Assembly: GCA_963575745.1 (NCBI GenBank)
Contig: CAUYUJ010008069.1
Coordinates: forward strand, 213,501 to 277,500
DNA: 64,000 bases
Origin: Prorocentrum cordatum
Lineage: Eukaryota > Sar > Dinophyceae > Prorocentrales > Prorocentraceae
Direction: 5' to 3'
The translations under genes and the position numbers were made by a program. Below, piece by piece: positions 19,949 through 29,138 of the stretch (its first letter is position 1; every line of letters begins with the position of its first letter). Below the pieces are notes generated by a model, which was not told where the DNA came from, did not search any database, and saw only the letters and a program-made list of their open reading frames with translations.

Positions 19949-20662
19949 AGGGCGCGCCAGTGCATGGCGCCGACGGCGCTCTATCTGGCCGCGGGCAGGC
20001 CGGCCGCCCAGTTCGCGACGAGCTGGATCATGCGAGGCGCGCACGGGCCGATGGAAATCCACGGAGGAGGTCAAGCGGCTGGCCGCGTACCTGGACCTGG
20101 CGACGCACCCGCAGATGACTTGGCATTTCGAGTACCAGGAGATGCCGACGGATATCGCGATCGCCACCGGTTCCGCTGGGCTGGGGGCGAAGTGGCGAGG
20201 CGACGCCGCGGTGGAGGTTTCGAGTGCACAGGCAAGGCGTGCATCGACAGCTGGGCCGGAGAGCAAGCGTCGAGGGCGCTTAGCAGCGGAGAAGCCGAGC
20301 GCGCGGAGATGGCGAACGGAGCTGCCAGGGGCACCTTCACGAAGAACCTGCTCAACGAGATGAAGGTCGAGATGATGGTGACAGTGGCTGGCGACGGCGC
20401 GGCAGCGATCAGGATTTGCTCGGGGCCCGACGTCGGTCGCACCAGGTACTTGGATGCGAAAAAGCCGCGGTTGCAGGACAAGGTGGCGAGCAGGGGGGCG
20501 CGAGCCGAGAAAGTCCCGACAAGCGAGAATGAGGCGGATCTCACGACGAAGTCTCTGGATCCCACGCGACACCACGAGCTGGTGAAGAGGCTGCCATGGC
20601 CCTGCAGTCTGCGAGGGGCCCCCGAGGGCAGGGCAGCAGTCATCGAGACCACGATGGCGTGA
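19949..20662 (+). pseudogene. Copia-type RNase H end of element C
   Basis: Signature pieces are spread over two frames: TALYLAAGRPAAQFATSWIM, then VKRLAAYLDLATHPQMTWHF in a second frame, then back to the first with SRALSSGEAERAEMANGAAR, DGAAAIRICSGPDVGRTRYL, KVPTSENEADLTTKSLD and HHELVKRLP. These match the usual copia RNase H path (LSSGEAE, the D-S-S-A-A-I box and the ENxAD box). The first catalytic Asp expected near IAIATGSAG is not present. At least two frameshifts, so a pseudogene. Confidence 0.7.
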
Positions 20663-21311
20663 TGCGGCAGCAGGTGGCAGCAGTGCCGTGCGCCACTGCT
20701 TCAGTGGTGCAGTACGCAGACGACATCGTCGCGCTGGGGTTTCGCCCCAGTGAGCGATTCCACGTGCAGTGCGTAGCCGACCCAGGAGCCGTGCAGTTTG
20801 GAGCCGCGAAGGGAGAAATGTCCGAGGTTTCACGCCGTGCAAAGCCGGCCGCAGGGGCGCCTGCCATTGTTTGCAGCACAGTGGATGCCAAGTGAAATGC
20901 GCGAGGGATGTTGGCGGGCGAGGTTGGACCCAGCCACGCCCGAGGAGGAGTGCAATACATTATTGCGCTCTCACAGGGAACAGCGACATCATGTATGCGT
21001 GTTGTACGTAGCTATCGCAGGCTCGAACGGAAAAGATACCGCGCCGCTTATTTTGGTCTTCCGTTCGCCGCCTCCCATATTGGGCATCCATACCATCCTA
21101 ACGAACGACGCATCACATAACTTGCACCACGCATAGAGCACAGCACAACTTACACCGCATGGCTTGCAACGCATAGGTCGCATCACACAGGTTGGACTGC
21201 GCCGCGTGTGTTGGAACAAACCGGTTGCATTATATAGCTTGCGCCGCATAACGTGTTCCACATCCCGCGCCACGTAAAGTAAGTTACAACTAGTGAGCTC
21301 CATATGTTACG
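20663..21311. other. Spacer with CGCAT-rich degenerate repeats
   Basis: Short frames only. 21100-21300 contains degenerate repeats of TTGCACCGCAT-like words. No gene is supported. Confidence 0.4.
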
Positions 21312-21887
21312 TCATATGCACGACGCATCCGGAGCACACTGATATGATGGTTTGTGGCCAGCGTATGCGAACGTATAACAGATTGGGCACACACAAGTTT
21401 GTGCATTCTTAATCAAGGCTTTTGCTTTTCGTCTTGAGCCCCAAATTTCCGAAACGACGTGCCGTTCATATGATCGGATACATTTAGCGCTCTCTTCGGT
21501 TTCGTGTCTCCTCTCTGCTCCCCTCTCTCCGTCCTGGGAAGACCTCCCCTTTTCCCCCGTCCAGTCATAGCTTGGGTCAGCCAGACATTTGCGACAGAGT
21601 GCGTGGTGTTCGTGGGAGAGGCGCAGTTCGAAATCCCGCTCACGCAGGGCGAAAGATTTTCCCCATGAACCCCAAATGTCCGAATCGACGTGCCGTTCAG
21701 GTGAGCAGATACATGTAGAGCTCTTTTCGGCGTCGTGCCTCCTCTCTTCTCCTTCTTCACTCCGTCCTGGGAAGACTTCCCCTTCCCCCGTACACATAGT
21801 TTTGGTCCGCTGAACCACAGTTCCATGGATAGCATGATGCTTCACGTGTTCTGCGGATCCTTTTTCCCTTGGGACCAGGATGTGCAT
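21312..21887 (-). CDS. Reverse-strand ORF built on a duplicated 77-codon unit; unknown
   Basis: 191 codons open on the minus strand. A 231-bp block is tandemly duplicated (boundaries marked by GACGTGCCGTTCA at 21456 and 21687); 231 is divisible by three, so both copies are read in the same frame. Repeated words are ERRHETEES / ERRHDAEKS, ERHVVSEIWGS / ERHVDSDIWGS and KAL / FAL. Preservation of an open frame through both diverged copies is suggestive of coding, but the region is AT-richer than the recognised genes and no start context or homologue is known. It may be a non-coding repeat. Confidence 0.3.
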   Translation of the reverse strand: MHILVPREKGSAEHVKHHAIHGTVVQRTKTMCTGEGEVFPGRSEEGEERRHDAEKSSTCICSPERHVDSDIWGSWGKSFALRERDFELRLSHEHHALCRKCLADPSYDWTGEKGRSSQDGERGAERRHETEESAKCIRSYERHVVSEIWGSRRKAKALIKNAQTCVCPICYTFAYAGHKPSYQCAPDASCI

Positions 21888-22519
21888 TATTATTATATAT
21901 GTGTTCCCAGAAAATCAATGCATCCATTGGTTTTGTACACGGAAAATAGGTTCCTGGCAAGACAGAAATAGGATCCACGGCAGAATCGCACACCCGAAAA
22001 AAACAATTTGTATCCGTAGGTGTTCTAACATTTTGGTTCAAATCGAAAAAGTTTAGCCTTGGGGATGTATGTTGAGTGCATCCTAGGACCTTAGAGTCAA
22101 GAGTGTCGAGGAGGACGAGGAGGAGGAGCGTCAGCATCAGCAGCATCAGCAGCATCAGCAGCACTACCAGAATGACAGTGGCATAAGCATCACCGTCAGT
22201 TGTTTTGGGAGGGAGCGCTTGCAGCAGGAACAACCGAGACAGCAACACCGGCGTCATGAGCATCAGCTGCGGCATAAGGAGCAGCGGCAGCAGTGGGCAG
22301 TGGGGGCAGGAACATTGTGAGCAGGAGAAGCGGGAATAATCATGGAGGAGTCTGTGGACAGGGCGAGAAAGAGAAAGAGAAAGAGAAAGAGAGAGAGAGA
22401 GGTTCCAGGGGCCAAAGGGACAGGATGAGGAAGGCTAAGAGCGAGGGAAGCAGCAGGAGCAGCAGGAGCAGGTGGGCTCAGGCGAACCGTCCCAGTAGCC
22501 TGAGCGCGCCGTCGCGTGG
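21888..22519. other. Spacer with CAGCAT and GAGAAA repeats
   Basis: CAGCATCAG repeats at about 22130-22165 and (GAGAAA)n at 22368-22398. No gene seen. Confidence 0.5.
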
Positions 22520-22750
22520 ATGGCTCCGCAGTTCGCCAGGAGGGTCGCGCCCCTCGCGGGCGCGTGCCGCATTGTGCCGCAGTCGTGGTGGCACGCTGGG
22601 GACAGCCGTGGCCCGCCGCCGGTCAGAGCATTGCGCCGGCTGTTAGCCAGCAAGGCGGGCGCTGCCGCCGACCCAGCCGCCAAGCAGCGGGCGGAGGCCG
22701 CGAAGCAGGCCGCAAGCCGCAGGAAAAAGCAGGAGTATGTTGCTGAATGA
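22520..22750 (+). CDS. Exon-like segment with a basic helical C-terminus
   Basis: 76 codons: MAPQFARRVAPLAGACRIV, SWWHAGDSRGPPPVRALRR, then an alanine/lysine helix ending ASRRKKQEYVAE before TGA 22748-22750. The last part resembles a coiled coil or basic nuclear tail. The AT-richer sequence after the stop, with TTTTTTCTTTG near 22880, fits a 3' untranslated region. No family recognised. Confidence 0.3.
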   Translation: MAPQFARRVAPLAGACRIVPQSWWHAGDSRGPPPVRALRRLLASKAGAAADPAAKQRAEAAKQAASRRKKQEYVAE

Positions 22751-23208
22751 AGCAGCAGCTTCCGAACTACTCCATGTTCACTTGCTGCGGAAAACGCCGT
22801 CGGAAAGTCTGCCCATGGCCGATTGGGCCCTTCAAGAGGGATCGAGTAGTTCATTGGGGAGGTCCTCCTGGAACTGTTTTTTCTTTGTTTATGACTTGTA
22901 GCGTCTGAACCGTTACTCGCGTGATAGGGCATAGTCTGACATAGTGAAGACTCATGCCGGTAAAGGGAAGGCCCCGCCAGGCCGCCTGTGCGTTGTGCCC
23001 AGCGCTGAAGGGGCCCAATCGTTACGTATGCAATAACGGCGTCGTGGCCACGTGGTTGATGCATGGCCCACTTACGATAGAAGGACCCCCTCATAGCCAC
23101 CCCAGAGTTCGTAGCTAGCTTAGAAGCGCTCGCATAGAAAACACAGCCGCTCCAATTTCTGTCAGTCTGTGCAGCATCTATCTTGGCTGTCCTGTACCGC
23201 TTAATTAC
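22751..23208. other. Non-coding, possibly 3' untranslated
   Basis: AT-richer sequence without a convincing frame on either strand. Confidence 0.4.
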
Positions 23209-23367
23209 ATGGATACGGAATCACCACAGATCCTCTCGTCTGGCTACCCGCCTCCTTCTGCCACTTCCCAGGGTGCAATTCCAGTCGGCACTTTCTTCGC
23301 CATCTGCGCGGGCCTGGGCTGCGGCGCATACTACGGCGGAATCCTGGAGGCTCGGTCCAGGGTGTGA
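23209..23367 (+). CDS. Small ORF, 52 aa, one predicted membrane segment
   Basis: ATG 23209 opens MDTESPQILSSGYPPPSATS followed by a hydrophobic, glycine/cysteine-rich stretch AIPVGTFFAICAGLGCGAYY and a short charged tail ending LEARSRV. One membrane-spanning helix is likely. Codons mostly end in C or G, unlike the flanks. It may be a complete microprotein or the end of an exon. Not recognised. Confidence 0.3.
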   Translation: MDTESPQILSSGYPPPSATSQGAIPVGTFFAICAGLGCGAYYGGILEARSRV

Positions 23368-24491
23368 ATCGCCCAGGGGGGATCAAGAGTCAGTATGGGG
23401 GGCAGGGCATGGTGGTGAATGTATCATTCCGTCACCCCTCTACTTCTTACTCCGGATGTTGGCCCTTGCCCAGGATCCCCGCGGGCTGCCCAAGGGATGT
23501 GCCTGTCTCCAAGAGGTGCCCAACCTGGTGCAGGGCTCCGACCTGGAGAGGATGATCGCTTGGGTGCACGCTCAGGATCCAGGGCGGGACCTACTGTGAG
23601 CCCTCACTTCTGCGAGGCCACGGCAATGTTTTGTGGCAGATGTCGCAGTGTAAACCACTTCTTGTTTGAGCTGAGCAGTTTCCCCAGGTCTTTCCTCTTG
23701 CCAGCATGAGGTAAAGTTGGGCCCTGCGAGGTCTTCTGAAATTCTCCGTCGACGTGTGCTACGGCGCAACGCCAACAATGACAGTCAGAACATGCAACGT
23801 ATTGCCCAGGTCCTGTTACTTGCTGCATTCGGTGTGCAACAAACCGTCGAATAAATCAGTAGTGGTCGCGATAGCACCCAACAGCAATCTGATATGACAG
23901 GTCTTCAGTGTACAGCTTTGGTTTTGTGTAAACGTATTGCATGTCTGTGGCGCGGAAGGGACACACCGTTGCAATGGACGAGTTCTAGTTCTGTTTTTGC
24001 AAATGGGTGTTGTGGGAGTCACCTCGTTGGGCAACTGGGTAACTCACCAGAAGCTCGAGAGGACGCCAACATCTGTGTTAGCTCCCCTCAGGAAGGGACA
24101 GTCAGGACTCATGTCGCCCGCAGGGAATGGGGAGTTTGAAAGGATCAGAACGAGAATGAGGAGGATGTGGGGAAATAGTAGGAGAAGGAGGGCGAAGGTC
24201 AGGAGGTGCAGAAAGAGAAGGGTGAGGAGCAGGATGTAGACAGACGGAGAGAGGCAGGAGGAGGAGGAGGAGGAGGAGGAGATCTTGGCGCAGAGGATAA
24301 GGGATATTCGTAACATAACCCCTCTCTCCTCCCATCTGCTCTCTGCATCTCCTTCCACTCCGCCCTTTTGTTACTTCTCATCACTCTCGTTCCTTCCCTC
24401 CCTCCTCCTCTAACCTCTCTTCACCTCCTCTGCCTCTCTCGCCTGCCGCTCCCCAGCCTTGATGCCATTTGTTCGTGTCTTGTTGGTCTTG
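23368..24491. other. Spacer without a recognised gene
   Basis: Mixed composition, one (GGA)n block at 24258-24281 and a pyrimidine-rich stretch at 24320-24455. Frames in 23.4-24.2 kb lack protein-like character. Confidence 0.45.
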
Positions 24492-24495
24492 ACCT

Positions 24496-25971
24496 CAGAA
24501 AGAGCGCGTTCTGTGGTCGCTTGGATGGGGCGGGGTTTGAAGCGGACCCCCCCTCCCCCCTTCCCCCCCCCCTCCCGTGACGGGGGGGGGGGGTTCGAAC
24601 CCCTTCCCCACCCCCCTCGTGACGGATGGGCGGGGGGTTCGAACCCCCCCCCCTCCCTTTGCTTCCCCTCTCCTCGGGCCGGCGCTGCGCTTGGGTCGGC
24701 GGCGGCTGGCGACGGCGGCGGGGGCGACGATTTCCATCTCTTAGCCAGCGCCGGCGCCTGCAGCGGCGGGCGGCGGTGGCGGGGAGCGTCGACGAGGACA
24801 GTGGTGGTGGTGGTGGGTTGTGGTGGTGGGTTGTGGTGGTGGTGGTGGCGGTGGTGGTGGTTGTGGTGTGGTGGTGTGGTGGTTTGTTGTGGTGGTGGTG
24901 GTGGTTGTGGCGGTGGGTGGTGGTGGTGGTGGTGGTTTGGTGGTGGTGTGGTGGTGGGTGTGGTGGTGGTGGTGGTGGGTTGTGGTGGTGGTGGTGGTGG
25001 TTTGGTGGTAGTGTGGGGAGGTTTGTGGTGGTGGTGGTGGGTTGTAGTGGTGGCGGTGGTTTGTGGAAGTGGTGCTTGTGGTGGTGGTTGTGGCGGTGGT
25101 GGTGGTGGTGTGGTGGTTTGTGGTGGTGGTGGTGGGTTGTGCTGCTTGTAGTGCTGGTGGTTGTGGCGGTGGTAGTGGTGGTGGTGTGGTAGATTGTGGT
25201 GGTGGTGGTAGTGGTGGATGGTTTTTGTGGTGGTGGTGGTGGTGATGTTGAGTTGTGGTGGTTGTGGTGGTGGTGGTTTGTGGTGGTGGTGGAAGTGGGT
25301 TGTGGTGGTGGCGGTGGTTTGTGGACGTTTGTTGTGGTGGTGGTGGTGGCGGTGGTGGTGGTGGTGGTGTGGTGGTGGTTTGTGGTGGTGGCGGTGGGTT
25401 GTGCTGCTGGTAGTGGTGGTGGTTGTGGCGGTGGTGGTGGTGGTGTGGTAGATTGTGGTTGTGGTGGTGGGGTTTTTGTGGTGGTGGTGGTGATGGTGAG
25501 TTGCGGTGGTGGTGGTGGTGGTGGTGGTGGCTGTGGTGGTGGTGGTTGGTGCTGTGGTAGTGGAGGTGGTGGTGGTGGGTTGAGGCGGTGGTGGTGGTGG
25601 TAGTGGTGGTGGTGGTGGTAGTGGTGGTAATCGTCGCTGCGTCTCCGCCGTCGCCGGCGCCAGCGCTGGCGCTGCTGTCCGCCGCCAGCGCTGGCGCCGA
25701 GGGGGGGGGGTTTTGAACCCCCCCCCCTTGGGGGTTTGAACCCCCCCCCTGGGCTGCTTCTGGTCATCGTCGCTACGTCCCCGCCGTGGGTGCTGCTGGC
25801 GGCCGCCAGCGCCGGCGCCTGCGCCGAGGGGGGGGGCTTGAACCCCCCCCCCCCCTTGGGAGGGGTGGGGGGTTCGGGAGGGGGGGGGTTTGGGGGGGAG
25901 GGGAGTCCCGCGACTTGAAACGCGCCGCCGAATGTTCCCAAGGCCAGCGCCCGTGAAACGCGTTCTCTCTG
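24496..25971 (+). mobile_element. Non-autonomous inverted-repeat element with (GGT)n core, complete
   Basis: Left end CAGAAAGAGCGCGTT; the right end read on the opposite strand is CAGAGAGAACGCGTT. The first 26 bases of the two ends match at 19 positions, and further matches follow with small gaps. ACCT precedes (24492-24495) and follows (25972-25975) the element, a probable 4-bp target duplication. Inside, in order: GGGGTTCGAACCCC-type palindromes in G/C runs, GGGGAGCGTCGACGAGGAC (24780), (GGT)n to about 25625, GGCGCCAGCGCTGGCG palindromes and G/C runs again. No transposase frame is present, so mobilisation in trans is inferred. A 5'-truncated relative lies at 18.9-19.9 kb. Confidence 0.65.
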
Positions 25972-25975
25972 ACCT

Positions 25976-26589
25976 CATGCTCTCTAGTTTCAACTCGCTC
26001 AGAGTTCAGGATTTCTACTGCAGAAATGTTTGTTTTTCCTGCCCTGGTGAGGGCGAGAGCCAGGGCCAGCTCAGGCATGTCCCAGGTTGTTCGGCTGCTC
26101 TTCCAGGGAGCCGACCCCTTCGCCTCCCACCTCGCGGGCGCAGGCGCGCCCCCGCCCCCACCGCTGGCTGCCGCTGCTGCTGCTGATGTAGGGTGATGGT
26201 GGATCTTGAACCCTTGCCCTTGTCTCGTCGCTTTCTTGTCCGCCTGCCCTCGTCTCGTCTCTTTCGTGGGAGTGTCCCTCCTCCTCTAACCTCTAACTCC
26301 CATCTCTGCGTCTTCCCGTTTTCTGAAATGGCCAGCCCCACGTCTCCTCCCCCCCGGCTTCTTGGAGATTGGGGAGAGCAGGGGGGAGGCGGGTCGTCAT
26401 TTGATGGCACGAACTTTTGATTCCGATGATACGATTGATCGAACCAGTGCTCCAAACAGAAATTGCTTGCCGTTAAGGGAATTCAGCACATCCTCGTACG
26501 ATCATTGGGCATATGATGCGGGGGACGGTTTTCCAAACTCGTTATCAACGGCCTTGGGGTGGGTTCTTGTGGCGGCAGTCGGGTCGCTT
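25976..26589. other. Spacer without a recognised gene
   Basis: Mixed composition with short open frames only. Confidence 0.4.
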
Positions 26590-26745
26590 CGAGGATGCGA
26601 GCGTGGTGGTGTTTGACCTGGACGGCGTCATGAGCTCCGCCCGCAGGGACGACCACGGCGTCCCTCTGCAAGAGGCTCGCAGTCCGCCACCCGCCGGCCG
26701 CCCCGACATCACCGCATGGCGTCGTTGGAGCGGCCGTGGTCTCTG
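26590..26745 (+). CDS. Exon-like segment with a HAD-hydrolase-like motif I
   Basis: After TTCGAG, a possible AG acceptor, the frame reads EDASVVVFDLDGVMSSARR and continues for some 30 residues to a point where a GAG microsatellite starts. VVVFDLDGV is the classic hydrophobic-D-x-D-G motif I of the haloacid-dehalogenase superfamily, with Asp codons at 26615-26617 and 26621-26623. The other HAD motifs are not found nearby, so if real this is one exon of a split gene. A 12-residue motif can arise by chance. Confidence 0.3.
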
Positions 26746-26862
26746 CAGGATGAGGAGGAGGAGGAGGAGGAGGAGGAGGAGGAGGAGGAGGAGGAGGAGG
26801 AGCAGGAGGAGCAGGAGGAGGTGGTGGAGGAGGAGGAGGAGGAGCAGCAGGAGGATACGTCT
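26746..26862. repeat. (GAG)n microsatellite
   Basis: Continuous GAG/GGA with a few CAG and GTG interruptions. The poly-glutamate, poly-arginine and poly-leucine frames are artefacts. Confidence 0.9.
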
Positions 26863-27117
26863 GGGGGGCACATCATGTTTCTCTTCCTTGCTTGCCTTCG
26901 CACGGGCCCGTGGGTGGGCGCACTGACGCTGCGGGCGACGAAGCGCCGCGGCTTGCCGACGAGAACAGGAGGGGGAGACTCGTCATCAAGCCGCGGGCCA
27001 GAGGCAGCTCGCAGGGGGAGGACGAGGTGGGGCGGTTCCCCCGCCTCCCCGGCAGGCCGCCGACCGCTCCCATGGCCCCCCCAAGGGTGTGGGGTCCCGC
27101 GGGGTGTGGGGCGGCTG

Positions 27118-27450
27118 GGCCTTGGCGCGGCCGGGCAGGTCGAAGGCTACCTCGCCAGGGGCGTCAGCGAGGACTTCATCCAGGCGGCCCGCGCCCTTTC
27201 CAACCGAGGCTTCGGCCTGGCGGCCGTGGCGCTCGCGGCCCCGCCGCCGGCGCCGCCGGTTCCGCCGGCGCCGCCGGCGCGGGGCTGGCGGGGCGCGCCG
27301 GGCAATGCGCCGCGGGACCCGGGGGCGGACCTCGCCGCCGGACCAGAGCTCGCCAGGAAGCTCATCGCGCGTTGGTGCCCGCAGGCGCAGCCGGCCTTCG
27401 AGGTCGTGCTCGGCTACGACCTCGGGGAGGCTGGTCTGGGGGGTCCTCGG
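27118..27450 (+). CDS. Exon-like segment, unknown protein
   Basis: Within a longer open frame, this part has the best protein character: GQVEGYLARGVSEDFIQAAR, LSNRGFGLAAVALA, an alanine/proline linker, then GPELARKLIARWCPQAQPAF and EVVLGYDLGEAG. Codons end almost exclusively in G or C. Flanking parts of the same frame are low-complexity. No domain recognised. Confidence 0.3.
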
Positions 27451-27981
27451 CGCGCCCGCCAGGCTGTCCCCTCGCCGCAGACGTCGTCATCATCATACTG
27501 TTCCTCTTTACCACCCCCCTCATCCCTCACACTTGTCCTCCTGCGCTGGCTGAGGGGGTTCGGGGGCGGCGAGGGCGCGGAGAAAGGTACTGCTTCACTG
27601 CACCCGCACCGGTCCTGGGGAGCACAGTTGGGATCGTTGGGACATGCACATCAGTTTCTCCAGGCAGGAGCGACGAGCCAGAGGAGGATGAGGAAGGAAT
27701 GCACGAGGAGGGGGAGGAGGACGACGACAGCTAGGAGGAGAGAGGGTGCAATATGACGAGGGCATGTACTTACAGATCGGGATGCGGATGCTGAAATCGG
27801 AAGCACCTGAAAGTAAAGATGATGGTGGTGATGATGATTTGGATTGTGTGGATTATGATCACGGTGATGGTGATGTTGCTGGTGATGCAGATGAAAGGGG
27901 GGAGGGAGAGGATGAGGAGGAAGAGGAATACGGAGAGGAGCTGCAGGAAATGGAGGCTGAGGAGCAAGATGGGGAGGGGGG
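27451..27981. other. Spacer with GAG and GATGAT repeats
   Basis: Low-complexity purine-rich and GATGGT-rich DNA; acidic frames are probably artefacts. Confidence 0.45.
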
Positions 27982-28206
27982 GTGGGGTCGGCACGGTGGG
28001 ATTACTCGGAGGCGCCCGCGGGGCCTGGCGTCCTGGGGCAGCAGATGCAGAGGATCGCCGAGCACTACCGCGTGCCATGCGGCAAGCTGATCCTTATCAG
28101 CGCCCGCGGCAGGACCGCGAAGAGCGAGGATGGATGGCTGCGATTGGCTGTGACGGACCCCGCCGAAGGGTTCCGCTTCTCGGATTGCTTCGCGACCAAG
28201 CCTTGA
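27982..28206 (+). CDS. Exon-like C-terminal segment, unknown protein
   Basis: The frame ends at TGA 28204-28206 and contains GVLGQQMQRIAEHYRVPCGK, LILISARGRTAKSEDGWLRL and AVTDPAEGFRFSDCFATKP. It reads like the folded end of a globular protein, with GC-ending codons. The first part may be intron. No family recognised. Confidence 0.35.
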   Translation: MGSARWDYSEAPAGPGVLGQQMQRIAEHYRVPCGKLILISARGRTAKSEDGWLRLAVTDPAEGFRFSDCFATKP

Positions 28207-28422
28207 GTCTGAGACCTCGCGTGCCCCTCAGACCGTAGTCCGCGCATCGATGAACAAGCAGGAATGAGGGGGAGAGGCAGGAGACCAGTTACGCAGATTC
28301 CTTCGTCACTAGGGCAGACACTCGCCGTGGCCAGGGAGGGCTTCGGGCGGCCTCCGGAAGGTTAAACAAGAACCCGGCGCGACCCCAAATAGGGAAAAGT
28401 GTCCTATTGCATGGGCGCGGTG

Positions 28423-28558
28423 CTTGGCATTGCTTGGCAATGCTTGCCCTTGGTTGGCGTTGCTTGGCATTGCTTGGAATTGCTTCGCATTGCTCGGCAT
28501 TGCTTGGCATTGCTTGGCACTGCTTGGAATTGCTTGGCGTTGCTTGGCATTGCTGGGA
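28423..28558. repeat. 10-bp tandem repeat, TTGCTTGGCA family
   Basis: About 13 imperfect decamers of TTGCTTGGCA. A 9-bp repeat, GAACCCGAG and variants, follows at 28610-28650. Both lie just upstream of the first copy of the terminal-like repeat at 28688. Confidence 0.8.
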
Positions 28559-28687
28559 ACGGGCGCTGAAACAATGCGAGGCCACGCATAGGGGCGGGGG
28601 GCCCGGGGAACCCGAGGAACCCGAGGAACCCGAGGAACCAAAGGAACCTGGGAAACCCTGGGGAACCGGGAATTCAGGGAACTTGCG

Positions 28688-28743
28688 AAAAACAGTCGTT
28701 ACCACACGTCTCCTGCCGCCGCTTAGAAGCATTATTACACTAC
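28688..28743 (+). repeat. First copy of a ~56-bp direct repeat flanking the mobile cluster
   Basis: From AGTCGTTACC to CACTACCTTGA this block matches 63926-63981 in the same orientation at roughly 85 percent, including the exact word AAGCATTATTACACTACC. It lies 105 bases before the gag ATG of element A. Sequence upstream of both copies is unrelated, and similarity fades after the final TTGA. Position suggests a terminal or promoter-associated repeat of element A. Confidence 0.6.
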
Positions 28744-28847
28744 CTTGATAAAATACGCGCGCGACAACTCATCTTCTCTTTTCCCCATCCGCTTAACGGA
28801 CAGTCGAACTTCATACTTGAACGGCTGACGCCGCACACATTGCCGCC

Positions 28848-29138
28848 ATGGTCGCTCGGGGGTCCTCGAGCCCAAGACGTTCCTTGGAGACGCTGCTAGG
28901 AGTGCCACATCTACTACCGGAACATTATGATCAGATTGGCCCTGTCGGGCTTAAGTTGGGCAAAGATGAGTTATCCGCCGAAGTTGTTGAACCAAGGATG
29001 ACCGACCATGTCGGTCGTCTTGGGGCCCCAAAGACACCCATCCCACAATACATGATGAGCGCGGGAAGGGGCCTTGAGCAAGTATCAGTTTCGAGTCGAA
29101 GGACCGTTATCTTCGACTTCTCAACGCATCCAAGATAA
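28848..29138 (+). CDS. N-terminal frame of element A gag region
   Basis: ATG 28848 lies in GCCGCCATGG, a strong initiation context, and opens MVARGSSSPRRSLETLLGVP, YDQIGPVGLKLGKDELSAEV and on to a stop at 29136-29138. The overlapping frame from 29074 takes over. No domain is recognised; it is placed in gag by position. Confidence 0.4.
   Translation: MVARGSSSPRRSLETLLGVPHLLPEHYDQIGPVGLKLGKDELSAEVVEPRMTDHVGRLGAPKTPIPQYMMSAGRGLEQVSVSSRRTVIFDFSTHPR

Larger units (their letters stand above)
16709..20662 (+). mobile_element. Element C: decayed Ty1/copia-type retroelement lacking a recognisable RT
   Basis: Copia order is recognisable as pre-integrase zinc region (about 17290), integrase (17432-18250) and RNase H (19.95-20.66 kb). 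The reverse transcriptase expected between the last two is not found; its place is taken by a (GGT)n-rich repeat that also occurs at 24.5-26.0 kb. Limits are approximate because no LTRs could be matched. 16709-17280 is open on both strands and may belong to the gag/pre-integrase part. Several frameshifts show that this copy is dead. Confidence 0.6.

Noticed and set aside
18838-20842. Very long minus-strand frames (356 and 664 codons) and similar ones at 24.4-26.0 kb
   Set aside because: Almost entirely His/Thr/Pro from the complement of (GGT)n and homopolymer runs; no protein-like segments.
20704-20895. VVQYADDIVALG, resembling the YADD box of LINE reverse transcriptase
   Set aside because: No other RT motif nearby and the frame is short; kept only as a curiosity.
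22013-22046. TCCGTAG followed after 9 bases by CATTTTGGTTCAA, like a spliced leader with an insertion
   Set aside because: Needs a 9-base insertion in 22 bases and no coding frame follows; chance in an AT-richer region is more likely.
24580-24650. GGGGTTCGAACCCC words that look like tRNA T-arms
   Set aside because: They are self-complementary G/C-run palindromes repeated inside the inverted-repeat element; no acceptor stem, D-arm or anticodon arm can be drawn.
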